From: Mactra quadrangularis
Lineage: Eukaryota > Mollusca > Bivalvia > Venerida > Mactridae
DNA: 64,000 nt
NCBI GenBank assembly: GCA_025267735.1
Contig: CM046308.1
Span: 34,957,267-35,021,266 of the forward strand
Direction: 5' to 3'
Shown: positions 12,301 to 27,300 of the stretch, one piece after another
Layout of the letters: the number at the start of each line of letters is the position of its first letter
Position numbering within the stretch: the stretch's first letter is position 1
The notes under the pieces: generated by a model
Seen by the model: the letters and a program-made list of their open reading frames with translations, nothing else
Database searches by the model: none
What the model was told of the DNA's origin: nothing
Made by a program: the position numbers and the translations under genes

Positions 12301-15300
12301 ATGAAGAAAGTTTTATGAATAATTATAAAGAAAACAATTTAATAGCTTTTGTTTTCAATTCCTATTGTATTCGTTTGATCTTTAATTTGTTTGACTTGAT
12401 TCATGATTTATTTTTACGCCGTAAATTGAGGTGTGAATAATAAGAAATAATCTTAGGACATGTATCTACGCAATTAATCGAAGGTACAGTTCTTGATGAT
12501 CAAAATTCAACCACACTTCTCCCTTCTTTGATAACATCGAAAATAATTTTCAAAACGAACAGTTTTGTCATTAATTTATTTATAAATAGGTGTACTATGC
12601 ACAATTTGATATTCTTTTGTGTTTAACGAAACCGCTTGAACCATTGTGATGAGATGCCATACATTTTCACGACCCACGCTAGATCGTCACAACGTATGAC
12701 AAACGTTTTAATCTACGTGTGGCATTTACTTTGGACCCGATTTGCGCATGCGCAGTTAAAATAATTTGCCTAAATGACGGAGTTTTCCAACAACATTAGA
12801 GCTAAATGAAACAGTCTTTTTTTCAAGTTCTGTTTGTTGAACCGACCGACGATAGCGGGAGTAATTTCGGAAACCACGTTTTCTTGCTAAATAGAAGTTA
12901 AGTTTTGTAAAAATGTAACTTAAGCAAACAATGCCTATGTATCGTATGCCTTCTTAATAAAGGGGAGCAAAAAAGTACTAACATGGTCGTGAATAAAGTA
13001 CAGTAAACGGTCTGGTCCGTACGGTACACGTTAAAACCCGTATCCGGTACTCGGACGGCTTTGGACCGATTGACATCGGCGAATTTCCTGGTCCCTGTGT
13101 ACATGTATAACCATGTACAGAGACTTAGACTTACCTGCATCAGAAGGAACAATTTATCTTTCACATATTGTATGCTGGGAACCATCGACTCTGACGTATC
13201 TATGACAATATATATCTGATCTTCAATAAGGGTTCCAAATAGGGCTCTACTACCTTGATTCAACCAATCAATACGTCTCTGTACAGCCCTTAATGCTGTT
13301 AACATTTTTTGTTCATATGTTCGATGTAGTTCAGGTGTAACTTGTACATGTACAACTTTACCATCCTTCCATCTTACCACAGGAAATCTATCACAGTATT
13401 TAGCATTAACTAACTTCTTAAATCGTAGCTGAAATTATAAGAGAAAGTCTAAGTTTTATACCAGGCAATACAATAACATACGCTGCCCTCCATACGCTGT
13501 TCCTTCAAGGTACAATTACTTGAATTGCTACAATTTCCAAGTTCAGTTTTTTTATTATTTTGTATCATTATTTTAGAACTCAGAAAAGGGCAGGAAGGCA
13601 GAAAAAAGGGGACAGGGTACATATCACAGGGTTGATTTTCAAAATAACTATTTTTACATATGGACAAGGCAAAAAGGGACCGAGAGGTGAGAAAAAGGGG
13701 CAGGGTACAGCTTCTTTTAATTCTGCTTTAGAATACATGTGAATACTGAAACAGACAATGTCATGAATCAAAAAAAGTACATGTATCATTCACTGCAAGT
13801 TAAATTGACACTCTAAATAGCAAAATGATATTAACAATATTAATGTAGGGACCTTCTGGTTCTCAATTGGAACTTAATTAAAATGGTCTAACATTTATGA
13901 TTTTGAAAAAACCAAGGTGATTTTAATTGCTTAACTTGCATCAAAGAATTAATAAACCAATATAAAAGTACAAAACAACAACAACACAATCTTACAGCAT
14001 CAGTTTGGTATTCATCTAATGGATGTGTCTGTAAATCCACTACACCATCTCTATGATGAAATGCTACACCTCCTAATACATCAAATAAGTCTAGTTTCTT
14101 AGCAACTAAACCATGTTTCTCTAACCAATGTCTGGAACTCATATATTGTTCATTTATTTTCTCTGTCTCCACTTTAGGTGCAAGCTCTGACTCTGTAAAA
14201 ATACATAGAAGAAGACATGAATGATATAAATGTTAGCAAAATTCTATGAAAAATTAATTTATTGCGATTCTTGTTTATGTTTAAGTATTTACTTTAGCAT
14301 CCTGACTTCATGTATGGCATAGTAAATGAAAAGAAGTGGTTCAAAGATCCATAATCAGACTTTTAATTTCAGTAACAGTTAGTGTAAATTCAAATTTAGT
14401 CATTAACATCACCGCTGTCTCAGAACAATGAATGCATTGCTGCAACAGATTATAAAAGTTTAATAATATGACTTTTGATTTAGGTACCCTGCATACACAT
14501 TTGTTGGAAAGTAGGGGGATGTCTACCTTAACATGAAAAGATTTGTGGCCAGTTACCTATGGAAATCACTAGCTAGTGCTTAGCCCCCTGGTACCCTTCA
14601 GTTGATATCACTTTCTTACTACCTTTGGTGTAAGAAGGGTACCAGCTAGTGCTTATCTCCCTGGTACCCTCCAGTTAATATCACATTCTTACTACCTTTG
14701 GTGTAAGAAGGGTACCAGCTAGTGCTTAGCCCCCTGGTACCCTCCAGATGATATCACATTCTTACTACCTTTGGTGTAAGAAGGGTACCAGCTAGTGCTT
14801 AGCCCCCTGGTACCCTCCAGTTGATATCACATTCTTACTACCTTTGGTGTAAGAAGGGTACCAGAGGACTAAGCACAAGCTGAAGTTATCTTTGGGAAAC
14901 AGGATTTATCGAACTAGGTAGACAAGCTTTAAAGTTTTACATAAAAAATGTTTTTATAAAAGGTACAACAAAATAATTACACATTCATATGGTGTGCAGT
15001 ACTTAATACAGTGTATAAAAAATAAGAAAAACCACATCACTTTTATCAAAAATAATTTCAAATTGTGAGTGAAAAATTCATCATCAATAAGCAGTGCAAG
15101 TTGATAAGATTTGGTGAAAAAATGTTCATGCAGTAAAATATACCAAAATATGCAAAATACACAAAAAATATTAACTTGTATTGATGGAATTTTTCAAAAC
15201 GTTTTTCTTCAAACTTTTTAATAACTTCTGATAAAAAATCATGCAGTATCATTCAGTTTTCTACACGCATTAGCACATGATACATGTATTATTTGTAACC

Positions 15301-18300
15301 ATAGTTTGTCTTTTTTCAAATGAACCAATTTTTTAATACAATTAGATTTTATACATCATGAACTGGCAGTTAAAATGGAGTACTCCTGTCTTTTTCTGCA
15401 AACAATATACCAAGTTTAAACTCCGAACTTGAAATATTAATTCCAATTAAAATCTGTAGTATTGACAAAGTGCACTGGTGCACCCATTTCAAACATCTGT
15501 TATAGGCTAATAAGTTTTATTAACCAATCAAAATGTCTAAAGGAATTTAAATTTTAAAATAAGATTAAAAGCAAAAATAGAATCTAGTTTTGCAAACATT
15601 TCTATGGCAACAAATATATGTACATTCCATTAAAAAGTCTGCTATAAGTTTCATGCATGGGTTTCTGTAAGGAGAGAGAAAAGGCACTACAGTAAGAAAA
15701 TACCAGGAAATATCTCTAAGGTCCCGTCATATTCCAAAATACCTGAGAAAAAGATAAGGATAAAGTTGGGAGGGCATGGTTCACTTCACACAAAGATATC
15801 ATATTATACATTTGTATATTGTTAAACTTTATTAAACTGTCAGTGGCACATACATTAACCCCACTGATTTTAATACTCACTACAGTATTTCTGTACTCAT
15901 TATCAATAAGAATAGTAACCTGTATTTATGTAGGAGGATTTTATAACAAATATTGAGCATTCAAATTACTAGAGTTAATGTTAGTGTCACTAAAAGTTCA
16001 ATGAAATTTAACAATTATAAAGAATGACCAATGAAGTAATAGAATAAGTCCAAATCTGACAGCACATTCAAATATAAGCAAAACTTTTCCCTCTTTTACT
16101 GCTTTGAAAGACGTCAATTCTTTGAGTTCTTTATCTGGAATTTGCTATACTTACACATGGAGATATCTTACATGTACATACTTATAAATCCTAGAAAAGC
16201 TTTATCAAAATAGTCTACTGTGCATGCAAGAATGCTAAATGCCATGTACTTATTTTAACAATGAAAGAAGTCTAAAGCCTTACAAAGAAAAAGACACAAG
16301 ACAAAATATTAAAATTCGAAGTACATGTAATAACTTCACTTAAGAATTATGACACTGACTAATGAAAATGCTGCATTGCAAGACTTGTTAATTAAACACT
16401 GTTTTATAACCTGACAACATACATGTGACATACATAATCTAAAATCACTTAAAATATAATCATAATTTTCAATATCAACATACTAAAGCTTAATGATTAA
16501 ACAACACTAACTTCCGAAAGCCAATATCAAAGCAATTAAATAACACTGTAAGTTGTAACTATGTTCTAGTAATAATAGTCCTTAGAAATTGTGCAAGAAA
16601 AACGTTTATAAAATGCAATTATATTATTCTTATTAATTAAATGTAACAAAGGCTGGTCTAAGATGAACAACTAAGATGGTATTGTTTGCATATTAATTCA
16701 ATCCAAAGATTGGGGCCAGACACTTTCTCCATAGGGTCAAACATGTGATTTTCTAAATCTAAAGTTTTAAATATTAATTTTAGAATTTTCTGGTAGTGAC
16801 CCTCTATTCTTCTCACTTTACATAGTATTTCATTGACAGCATTTCTATTATTATGTCATTTTTCGACATTTCATCCAAGCACACCCTAAAAGCTTTGTTA
16901 GATTAAAAAATCTATGGAATAAAAGCATACTTAAGCTAAAAACTAAACTAAATAAGTATAGGAAATATATAAATAGGTCTGTGGGTGTCAAAATACAGGA
17001 GAAATAAAAGATGAAATATAATAAAAAGCTCAAAATATAGTTAAGCTCGATATATATATATGTATAACATCTACATGCAAATATTTGGTACAGTACCAAA
17101 ATGACCGCTGGCTGTTCTTCTTGGGACATCTGTAAACACCAATCAGTTTATATTTTATAACTAATGTATACATGGTTACCATAGAAACATAATAGTGCAC
17201 CTTGATAGCTACAACATTTACTAATCTTAATTTCTGGACTGGACATGATGTGACTTCTGATTTGATATTCAGGATGCAATAATTTAACATTTATGTAAGC
17301 TATTCAGCTGCCGACCTTTGCAAATAGAGGGTTGCCTGCAAGACTGTAGTAACTCACCCTTTAACGCAATGCACTTACTACAGTCTTGCGGGCAACCCTT
17401 GATTAATATATATACCAACTCTACAATGATGTTGTACTTATCATTGCTTCATTTTACTCAAACGTACATATAATTCAAAATACTAAGTAGACCATTTTTA
17501 AATATTTAACTCGAAAGGGTGTTCCTTAACACTTAGGGCTAGCTAGATGGAGCACTTTCTTTTGATGTGTTTGACATCTTAAGAAAGATTTTCTAAGTTT
17601 GGGCTAAATTTATTGATCACAATAGGTAGTAATTAGTTATTATTTTGTAAAAAAAGCATTCAATTTTCTTTTGAAACAAGTGTATTACTACCTAAAATTA
17701 GGACTAATTCATCAACAACCAACATGGTCACTGAAAGTACATATACATTCATTTTTTTGAGTCAGTCACTAAGAATGTCCAGTCCAGTAATGTTGATCAC
17801 CAGACTAAAATTTCACAAAACAAAACAAAACAATGGAGCTTGACTTTCACATTGTCAATGTTAAGCCACATAGTGCAATATAGTAGCTTGTATTAGAACA
17901 AACAGCCATCTCTGTTTTACTGATAATAATTGAGAGGCATCATATATGGTCATGTGTTTTATACAGCTATTGGGTAATGTGTCTTCAACCAAAATAATAT
18001 AAAACAAAACAAATCTAAGCTAAAAAATATGCAAGACTCAGTAAGTGCAATGTGGCTGTAAAAATAGCATGATTAGAAATGATGCATTTGATTTAATGGT
18101 TATGATGTGGTTATTAGTTATTTCTTCTGATTAAAAAAAAGAATCTAATAAGTTTAGAGAGAGTTAAAACATCCTATGCATCAATTTAATGTAATTACCA
18201 AGATTCTCATTAACATAATAATAATGAGCAAACAGAATAATGTCCATAATTGAAAGTTAAAACAAAAGATAAAATTGAATATGCCATACATCGAGTATTA

Positions 18301-21300
18301 TGAATGAGTAACAAATATTTTAATAGCTAATTAAATAGATAATTGAAGGACTGGTCAAACAAATAGTTAAACAAATCATTAATTAACATGATAATAATTA
18401 ATGAACAAATATTTGAATCTGTCCATTTATTAATTAACCTTTCAGATTGCTCTTGTCATTTTTAGACAAAATTCACGTTGTAAAAGGAATGTAGTTATAA
18501 CTGCAGTCACAATCTCCGTAAACAGATATCCTGTAGAGTGTTGTCATACAGGATCTCTAAGATCTCAATGGAGGGTCACATCGAGATGACCTTTATGTTG
18601 AGAAATCAATGCGTAGCTTTCATCTAGACGAAACACTATTAATAACATTTTGATTTCTTAATTTCTATTTTTAGACCAAGGTTTGCAAGCTAATTTAACA
18701 GTGGTTTTGTTCACACTCTGCGATTGGACGGCTCATTTCAAATTGCGTGACGTAGACGATGTAAACAAGTTACTTATCATAATAATTCCGTCATGAATAT
18801 TATGATGAGAAAAGGTCACCTGAACATGACCATTGTTTGAAAACGGCCAGATCTTAATTAGCGAGCGGAAAATTTTAGATCAGTGTTGTCATACAGGATC
18901 TCAAAGATCTCAATGAAGGGTCACGTCGAGATCACCTTTATGTCCAGAAATCAATGCGTAGCTTTCATCAAGACAAAACACTATTAATAACATTTTGATT
19001 TCTAATTTCTATTTCTAGACCAAGGTTTGCAAGCTAATTAAACAGTGGTTTTGTTCACACTCTGCGACTGGACGGCTCATTTCAAATTGCGTGACGTAGA
19101 TGATGTAAACAAGTTACTTATCATAACAATTTCGTCATGAATATTATGATGAGAAAAGGTCACCTGAACGTGACCATTGTTTGAAAACGGCCAGATCTTA
19201 ATTAGCGAGCGGAAAAATTTAGATCGGGTTTAATCAGATTGCTGCATTCAGTAACTGCAGCCACAAACCCTAAACCTAAGCCAAGTACTAATTGATTCAG
19301 GCTAGTAAAAAGTTCTCATTTCATATAGTCAGGCTAGATAATAACTTTGCCTTTTAATATATAACAAAATGAATCAGACTAAAACATTGAGAAAACTTTT
19401 AGGCCAGGACTGTAACTGAGTACACGTGTTTTGAGCATTACAAGGAACATGGCTCAGTCAAGCATTACCATGACTTAAATAGTTGTTTTTCACAATAAGG
19501 AATATAAACCCTAAAAAGACCAAGACCACTTTATAGTGCATTGTGTGTCAGAAAGCAACTAATATCTATAAGTTAATTAAGCTTGTATACACCAAGTTAC
19601 CAATTTTGATAGACAACAACTTTAAAGTAAAGCAAAATATTTGTTACAAAAATAGAATTATCTATTTAACTTACCATGAGCATGTTCTTTTTTAAAACAT
19701 ATGATAAATAGATTAATATCAACAACGGAAGTAAATCATGAGGAGTATTATACAACTAAGATCTTACAAATAAATACAACACATTATCATCGTGTTCTAT
19801 ACAAATGACTGAGTACATGTCCATTCTACACACACATACCAACCAAACACAACAGAACATATAAAATGGTACAAACATACAAACATCTCCAAATCTATAG
19901 AACAGAGATAAGGAAATCCTTTTTTTCAAAAGATTAGGGTTATCTAACAATTCTTATCCACGTGTCCAGAATTCAGGAGTTTAAGAAACTATTGAAAACC
20001 ATAAAAAGGCACACTATAAATAACTGTCACAATGTTTTAAAAATAACAGTGTGAAACTAAATTTTCTTTAAAACATGAAAATGGTATCATCTAATGAACA
20101 ATATATATATATGAATTCTACGTCCTGGTTAAAAAATATTAAAAGTTTACATGGTATTCAAGTTAAGGGTTGTTTTGCTTGAACATTTATATATGCATAT
20201 ATGCACATGGAAAGGAAGCCCATAGTTCAAAATGTGAACATTACCAAGTGCAAATAACACTATTTGTGGAGGAAAGAAAAAAGGTACAAGGCTGTATGGG
20301 ACATTTTTGAATAAAATAAATGTAACAAAATCAGGGAACTGACTATATTATTTCTTTTAGCTATAGTTAATCATTTGAACATAAAATGGTTACAAGGTTA
20401 AGTAAAGGGTAGGGAACTGAACAACATTGGATCAATTAACCTAACAAAGTAAAATTTTAACGAGAAATTAATTAGGAAGGAAACAAAAAAGAGTGGAGAT
20501 AAAAAACCTACCAAGTACTATGTTAGGTTCAGGGGTCATTCCTATCAATTTCTGTATCTGCAGCAGACTTTTACGGGCAGCTTCCATCTCTTCAAATAGC
20601 ATGATCACATCTTCACGGACCCCAGCCCCTGCTGGTATACCACCTACTGTTTTCTTTTTAAGGATTATATTAGCTTTGTTTGTTTTAGGGTCCACAGGTA
20701 ACCCCTCATAGGAATCCATCTCCATTATCACAGCATATACATGAGCTCTGAAATGTTTTAAAAATTATTAATACTGTTAATATAGGGCAACTTTATATAC
20801 GACAAAAACATTATCATAAGTGTAATTCATGCCGACAGTATCTTGTTTTAATTCAACTTTGTTTAAAGGGAATTCATCAAGTTATATTTGTTAGGGTAGC
20901 ACACTAATTGTACAATCATGAGTCTTTACTCTTGTGTTCATGAGTAGACAGACCATTTTGTAAAATTCAGCTGAAGTATTCTGGCAACAATCATTCACAC
21001 TGAGCCTGGCAAAGATGGTATGAAACTGTTCAACCCTAACTAGCTAATCACTAGCCATGAGTGTTTACAGGACTATTTTGTTTATACTTATTAATTTTTG
21101 CTTGACTGTGAAACAAACTTAGATTAATCAATTTGGATTTCGCTTACTGGTCCTCAGTACTGAGCTAGAAGAATAAAGTTTCTAGCTCAAGGAAACAACT
21201 GGATAGGTTTTGGTTTGGTTTAAAACCAATGAGGAGTTGGCTATCCGTGATAATTACTGGACTTGCGTCTTAACTACTCGCCATGCTACAGTAAAAACTA

Positions 21301-24300
21301 AACACTTACTTGCCACCAGCAGATGTAGCTAGTTCTTTAAGATATCTTACAGTATCAGAGTTCTCACAGTTATAGGATACTGTATGTATGGTTGGCTTAT
21401 GTTTTATAGCACATACCTAAAATATATTACACATATACAGTATATGACCCATAATCAACCTTTACCATGACATTCATAGATTACTACTCACCAAAGGTCC
21501 ATACTATCAAGCTTCTTACAACCTTTACTACTATGACTTTTGTTCGAAAACTACACTCCTGGGGCCTTTTAATATTATACATGTATATGTATATTATTAA
21601 GTGTTTTTGACTGATTTCAGTAGTAAATCCTTCTATACTTTATAGCTAAATTATTGTAAAATTTTTGATAATATGCCACCCTGGGTTTCATAGCAACAAC
21701 TAGTCTGGACTATATAGAGTTTAATGTAAAATGATAAGATATATATTCCTGAAATTGGTTGTTAAACAGTTGATAATGCAGGCCCCTAAACTTCACAACA
21801 TGATCTATTCACATACAAGTTATGATAGGTTCAAATTTACATAAATAATGTTAAAATGGAATTAACTTTTCACATGTATGTTGATACATAAAGAAGTATG
21901 CTTATCTCACAAGTAACTACCATAAGGACATAGTCCTAAAAATTTAAACCCCAGCCTCCCTCTTGTACAGAGAAACAAAGAGTGTGATGGGCTTACAGAA
22001 AGCAGGCACTTGTATAGTTTGTTTTTTCTCTACTGTCAAAACATGAATAATTTCACGGTGACTTTGTGTTCTTTATTTTACACCCATGGTATTTTGATAG
22101 TGTGTAGTCAATCACCGTGAAATTAGTCAAACTTTGACAGTTGAGAAAAAATAGACAATATATTTATCATAAACAAAACTTTGTTGTTCTTAATATCATA
22201 ATAAAATAATCTTTGTCTTTAAAATCAAGCTAAAATAAGGCAGTAAAGTAATACATAGTCATAATAGTGTAAATCTTAATCTTACCTTTTCTTTCAGTAA
22301 TTGTCTGCATGTATCCACAGATGATCCTTCAGTGTATAAATAGATAGCCTCATTCTGAAAATATGCAAATTATTTTTACATGGGGTTTCCCTATGTTTAG
22401 TAGTGGACTGTGGCAAATCCTCATCAAAATTTGTCGTGGACGATTACATTCGGTTGTGCGCGCGCAAATAAAGGGATAATTACCACTGCAATTAATATAG
22501 TCCGCATTACACGTTAATTAGCAGACGATAAGAAGCACATGTATACCTTATCTGGTTTATGTAAGGTAAAGGTCCCTTAAATCGCTTCCATGAGTTTTAT
22601 ACAGCCATATACTCTACCAAAACCCCATGTGTGACAGCGCTATCGGCGCTTTGATTTTATCCAGTTACCCTATTTCAGTTTGTTTATATCTTGTATATTT
22701 TGTTCTATGACATTTAAAGTGAAATGGCTAATTAAATCAACATTAGTTTTTGTTGTATTTGGTCTCATGCCATTTTGGTTGACCCCCAGTGATAGACAGC
22801 ACATAAATGATATTTAAATACAAACATACTTTACAACTATTGACCTTAACCATTGTATTGGACAAATTTTTAACAAATGTTCAGTTGTTTCATCATGGAA
22901 GCAGATTCATTGGTTATAGAGATCATCAGAGATAAACACCTTCTGACTTTCCACTCATTGGCAGAATGGACCTTTCCAAGTAAGACCTTTTTATTTGAAT
23001 AACAATACATTTACCCACAAATATAAGCATGTGCTCTTTTGTTAACACCTTGTTTGTGGGACAAAAAGTAACAGTAAACCTTTGTTAAATATGCAAATAG
23101 GTAAGGTCATGGAAAGGTCCATTGCAGATTGGTGGTATATGTACACCTTAGAGGCCAAACAAAGTTAAATTTTGCATTTTTAGAAATTCTCAGACATTTT
23201 TGCATTCCCATGTCCAAACCTAGACTGAGAATCAAGACACCTCATAACTCCTAAGATAATTTTTTTCTTGCATGAAATGAATTCTAAGATAATAATATCG
23301 TCAGTCGGCTGCCAAAAGGTCATAACTATGCTTTTTGACAAAAATGACTTTTTGACTGCATGAAGTACGCCAAAGCGATTCCCACCTTGTCTCAAAATGT
23401 CATACCTGTCAGCCAATCAATACCCGAAATATTGTCATGTGATGAAATATCGTAACTCTGATTGGTTTTTTGAACAACGGTCAAAATATCGTATCTCACA
23501 TCTAACACTACATTGTTGATAAAAATGGTAAAATTTGTTTTATTTCAACCACTTTATTCATTTAACTTTAATTTTGTATGTTTATCTTATATGATTTGCA
23601 TCTTGTGACTTTTAATTTTGACTAAAACAGTTTGTCATTTCTGTTCCACTAATGATGACAAGTATTCTACACTAGCAATTAAATTAAGAAGCAGAAATAA
23701 TGCATTTATTACATTTTTATTGTTTGCAAGCCTGATAAACAGTTATCTTTGACGAATGTTGCAATACATGAATTTTATGTCTGTCAAATGCAAGTTACGA
23801 CATTTTGAAACAAAACATAATTGTTTTAAGTTTGGATAATTTGAGATACAACTTTTTGATAAAATAGTTTTTTCCTTCTCCTGAAAACTTTGAAAAATTG
23901 AGATACGAGGTTTTGGCAGCTACATGTAACTGTCGATATATAGTACAACAATACCTGTTTATCTTCTATAGCTCTGAGTACACCTTCAACACAAGCTGTA
24001 TTCGAGACACTAGCTAATCTATTAAGTTCCCATAACCATTTTACAGCACCCTCTATAGTATCATGTGTCACAGGTACACAATGTTCTTGATACATTGATA
24101 TCTGGTCATCAGCCCTGGAATTATAACATCTACATGATGATATATGGTCCAATTATAAATCAAAACACCAATAGTGCTGTCTGGCCAGGGTCTGATGGAG
24201 TATATATACACAAAAAAATACAATAAATGGAACCAAAACAAAAGAAAATTTCCCTTACAATTACCAATCATTATAATACCAAAATTAGATATACTTCAAT

Positions 24301-27300
24301 TGCACGCATTGCATTGCCAGCTTGTTAAAGCATACAGCACACTACTTCATTTGTGATTGTAATTATCCTTTATTTTGTGCATGTACAGCCTAATGTAATC
24401 ATTCAAGGTGTCCAGTTGCCCAGAACAAACACTTTTTAGTTCGGGCAACCAACAATTTCTTTTTCGGGCAACCAAAATTCTGCAAATGAAATATAGTGCT
24501 TGCTCTATAATGATCTGTTCGGACAACCACTTTCCTATCCTATTTTCGCAGACTGTATTTCACTCACCTAATTAAGTTAAATTTGGCAATCTGTGTAATT
24601 TGTTCATAGATGACTCTTTCTAAAGCCATTCTATAAAGATCAAATTGTTGAGGTGACATATTACGTATATCAAGAACTATAGTAACAGCTCTTTCTTCTA
24701 CTACACCAAACAAACGTCTACTTTCTGTAGTCAACCATTCTAGGCGTCTCTTATATAAGTTATATGCTTGTGTAAGTCTGTTCTCAAGTTGTTTAAGTAT
24801 TTCCCTTCCACATGTTACCTGTGAAAGATAGAAATTATTACAGTTGATGAGTATAATATTGACATAACCTTAGGCTATGCCATATTGGAAATTTGTTATG
24901 AGTACACGTGCGCGTAGGTGTTAGAGTCCTCGATCAAAATAAAAAACCAAAATTGTAGGTAAATTTTTCTTAAATAATTTCAATGTTCTGGGATTCCATA
25001 CGACAATTTATTTCAGGGAAAATTATGATCATCGTAAGCAATTTATCGTAAAAAACACTAGTCATTTTATAGTAATTCAGACCATTGTTTCATATTATGA
25101 GGATGTTATTCCATCGAAAAAATGATAAAATGAATTGTTTTTTGCCATAAAAATACTTGTGTTTTCATTTTTGGTTAGTGTTTTTTGTGAATACATGTAG
25201 GTACCTAGGTTTGTCAAATTTGAGTTAACGCTTAACAGAATTCCATTTTGGCATGGCCTTATAACAAGGTAGGCTTCCCTTAGCACAAAGCTATGTTTAT
25301 GATTAATGTATATTATAATTCTAATGTTTTCACCATGTAAGAATTTTAAATAATATGAACTATTATTTAGTATGGACAAATTAAAAGAATTAAAAATATT
25401 TTCATATCAAAGGGTCGACAATTTTGCAACAGAATGTTGTTTCATGAATCTAATCCGTACAAGAAGATTAACCTGATGTAATAAATGAAAAATATCATGT
25501 TTCGTAACAATTTATCATGATCATGATTTCTAGAACTATTAATAACTGTAAACTAGCATTATAAAAATAATCCAAGTTCTACCTTAAATCAGAAACAGTT
25601 CAGTAATATTGATGGGGTTTCAAGTTATGATTACTTTCCAGACATGCTCTGACCATACAACAACAGTGTTTTAATTTCATGTTTAGGGGAAAAGTGACAG
25701 GACACTTTTAGAGGGAAAAAGTACTAGCAACAAAAATGAAATTTGGGGGGAAAGTTTTTTCATTACATTAAGCAGAGTAATACCTCTCATAATATAATAT
25801 TTTTGTATAAAATTCTCTAAACATAATAAATTTTATAATATCAATTAAAATTATGATAAAATGACCCTTGGTCAAACACTTGAATGAATAGAAAATCTTT
25901 ACAGATACACTTGGTAATGAAAAGCTTAAAGTGGTTTAAAACCTTATCATAGCTTTAAATCACCACAAATATTATTGTATAAAAAGAATTTTTTGCGGGA
26001 ACTTAACTTTCCTATATTTATTTACCCGGTATTACTGTCATCATTTAAACTGCAGTGTTATCATCTACAGAAAAATATCAGAAATTATATTATCAAAATG
26101 CAGAATGGGCTAAATCTGTTCAAACTTCTTTCAGTAGAAAAATACATTATGTTTAGATATAAAAATTGTGTCCCCCGCAAAAATTTCACAATATGCATAT
26201 GCATATACAATTTAAACTAAATTAGTTGAAAATTTACATATTGAAAGTAAATAATAAAATGCTGTCACTTAAAATCAATATTGTCATAATATATTTGAAT
26301 TTTAATGTAAAATAAATATTGACATAACAGTACACTTTAACTGATATATACAACACATCAAACCTGTGCTAATAGGTCACTATATAACCTTTATATATGT
26401 AAAATATTAATGAGCCTTTAAAGCCTTACAAACAAGCTAACTAACCAGCTAGACAAGGAAATCACAGAAAAATAGCCACTTAAGACAGATGGTTCCTTAA
26501 AAACATTTTAAGGGTGCCCGCAAGACTGTAGTAAATTGCTCTTTTATGCAATGCACTTACTACAGTCACGCAAGCAACCCTCAAGGTGTAAATCAAACAA
26601 AATCAAAGATATTTGTTTTGTCTTACACCTATTCCAACTGTGAACAGCAAATATTTGTCAACACATAATCTGAATGAAATGGGTTTTTTAAAGTTGATAA
26701 TTTACTCAGGTTTGAATGTTTTCATAATCATTTGTATTATGTCCATTCAATTTCAAAATATTTGGATATAGGCATATCAACTACATCATGTTCTATACAT
26801 ACATGTATTCTAGCCAGTGCTTATCAGTACATGTAACTAGCAGATACTCCATTGAAGTAGTAATGATATTTTGACAAATCACTATATAATTATAAAATAT
26901 TTTAGGTCATATCTAATCAGTTACAGCCAGATTTGATTTCTCCAACACCCAAAGGGCAATGCAGCAAACTTCTAGAGGAAAGAGAATTATGGCCACATTT
27001 AAATCAAGAAATAATTTCAAAGGGTCAGACAGCAAACTTCCAGTTGAAAGGGCTATACAGGGAGCACATATCAATTCTTTTTTATTTACATGGATGGAAC
27101 ATTTGATATGTATGAATAGTCCAAATAGACTGGTGATAAGGGCTATACATATTCAGCAGGCACATTTCAATTAAGAATTTTTGTTTTGTTTTTTTTATTT
27201 ACAAGGCTGGAACATTTCAGGAGTATGAATAGAGCAAAAAGACTGTTTATATGATGAAGTTTTGATCTTCATCACAGATTTATAAACAATAGAATAAGTT

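Noticed and set aside
13560..13789. Lys/Gly-rich plus-strand ORF and its minus-strand counterpart
   Set aside because: Purine-rich low-complexity intron sequence (agaaaaaggggcagggtac twice); no splice context.
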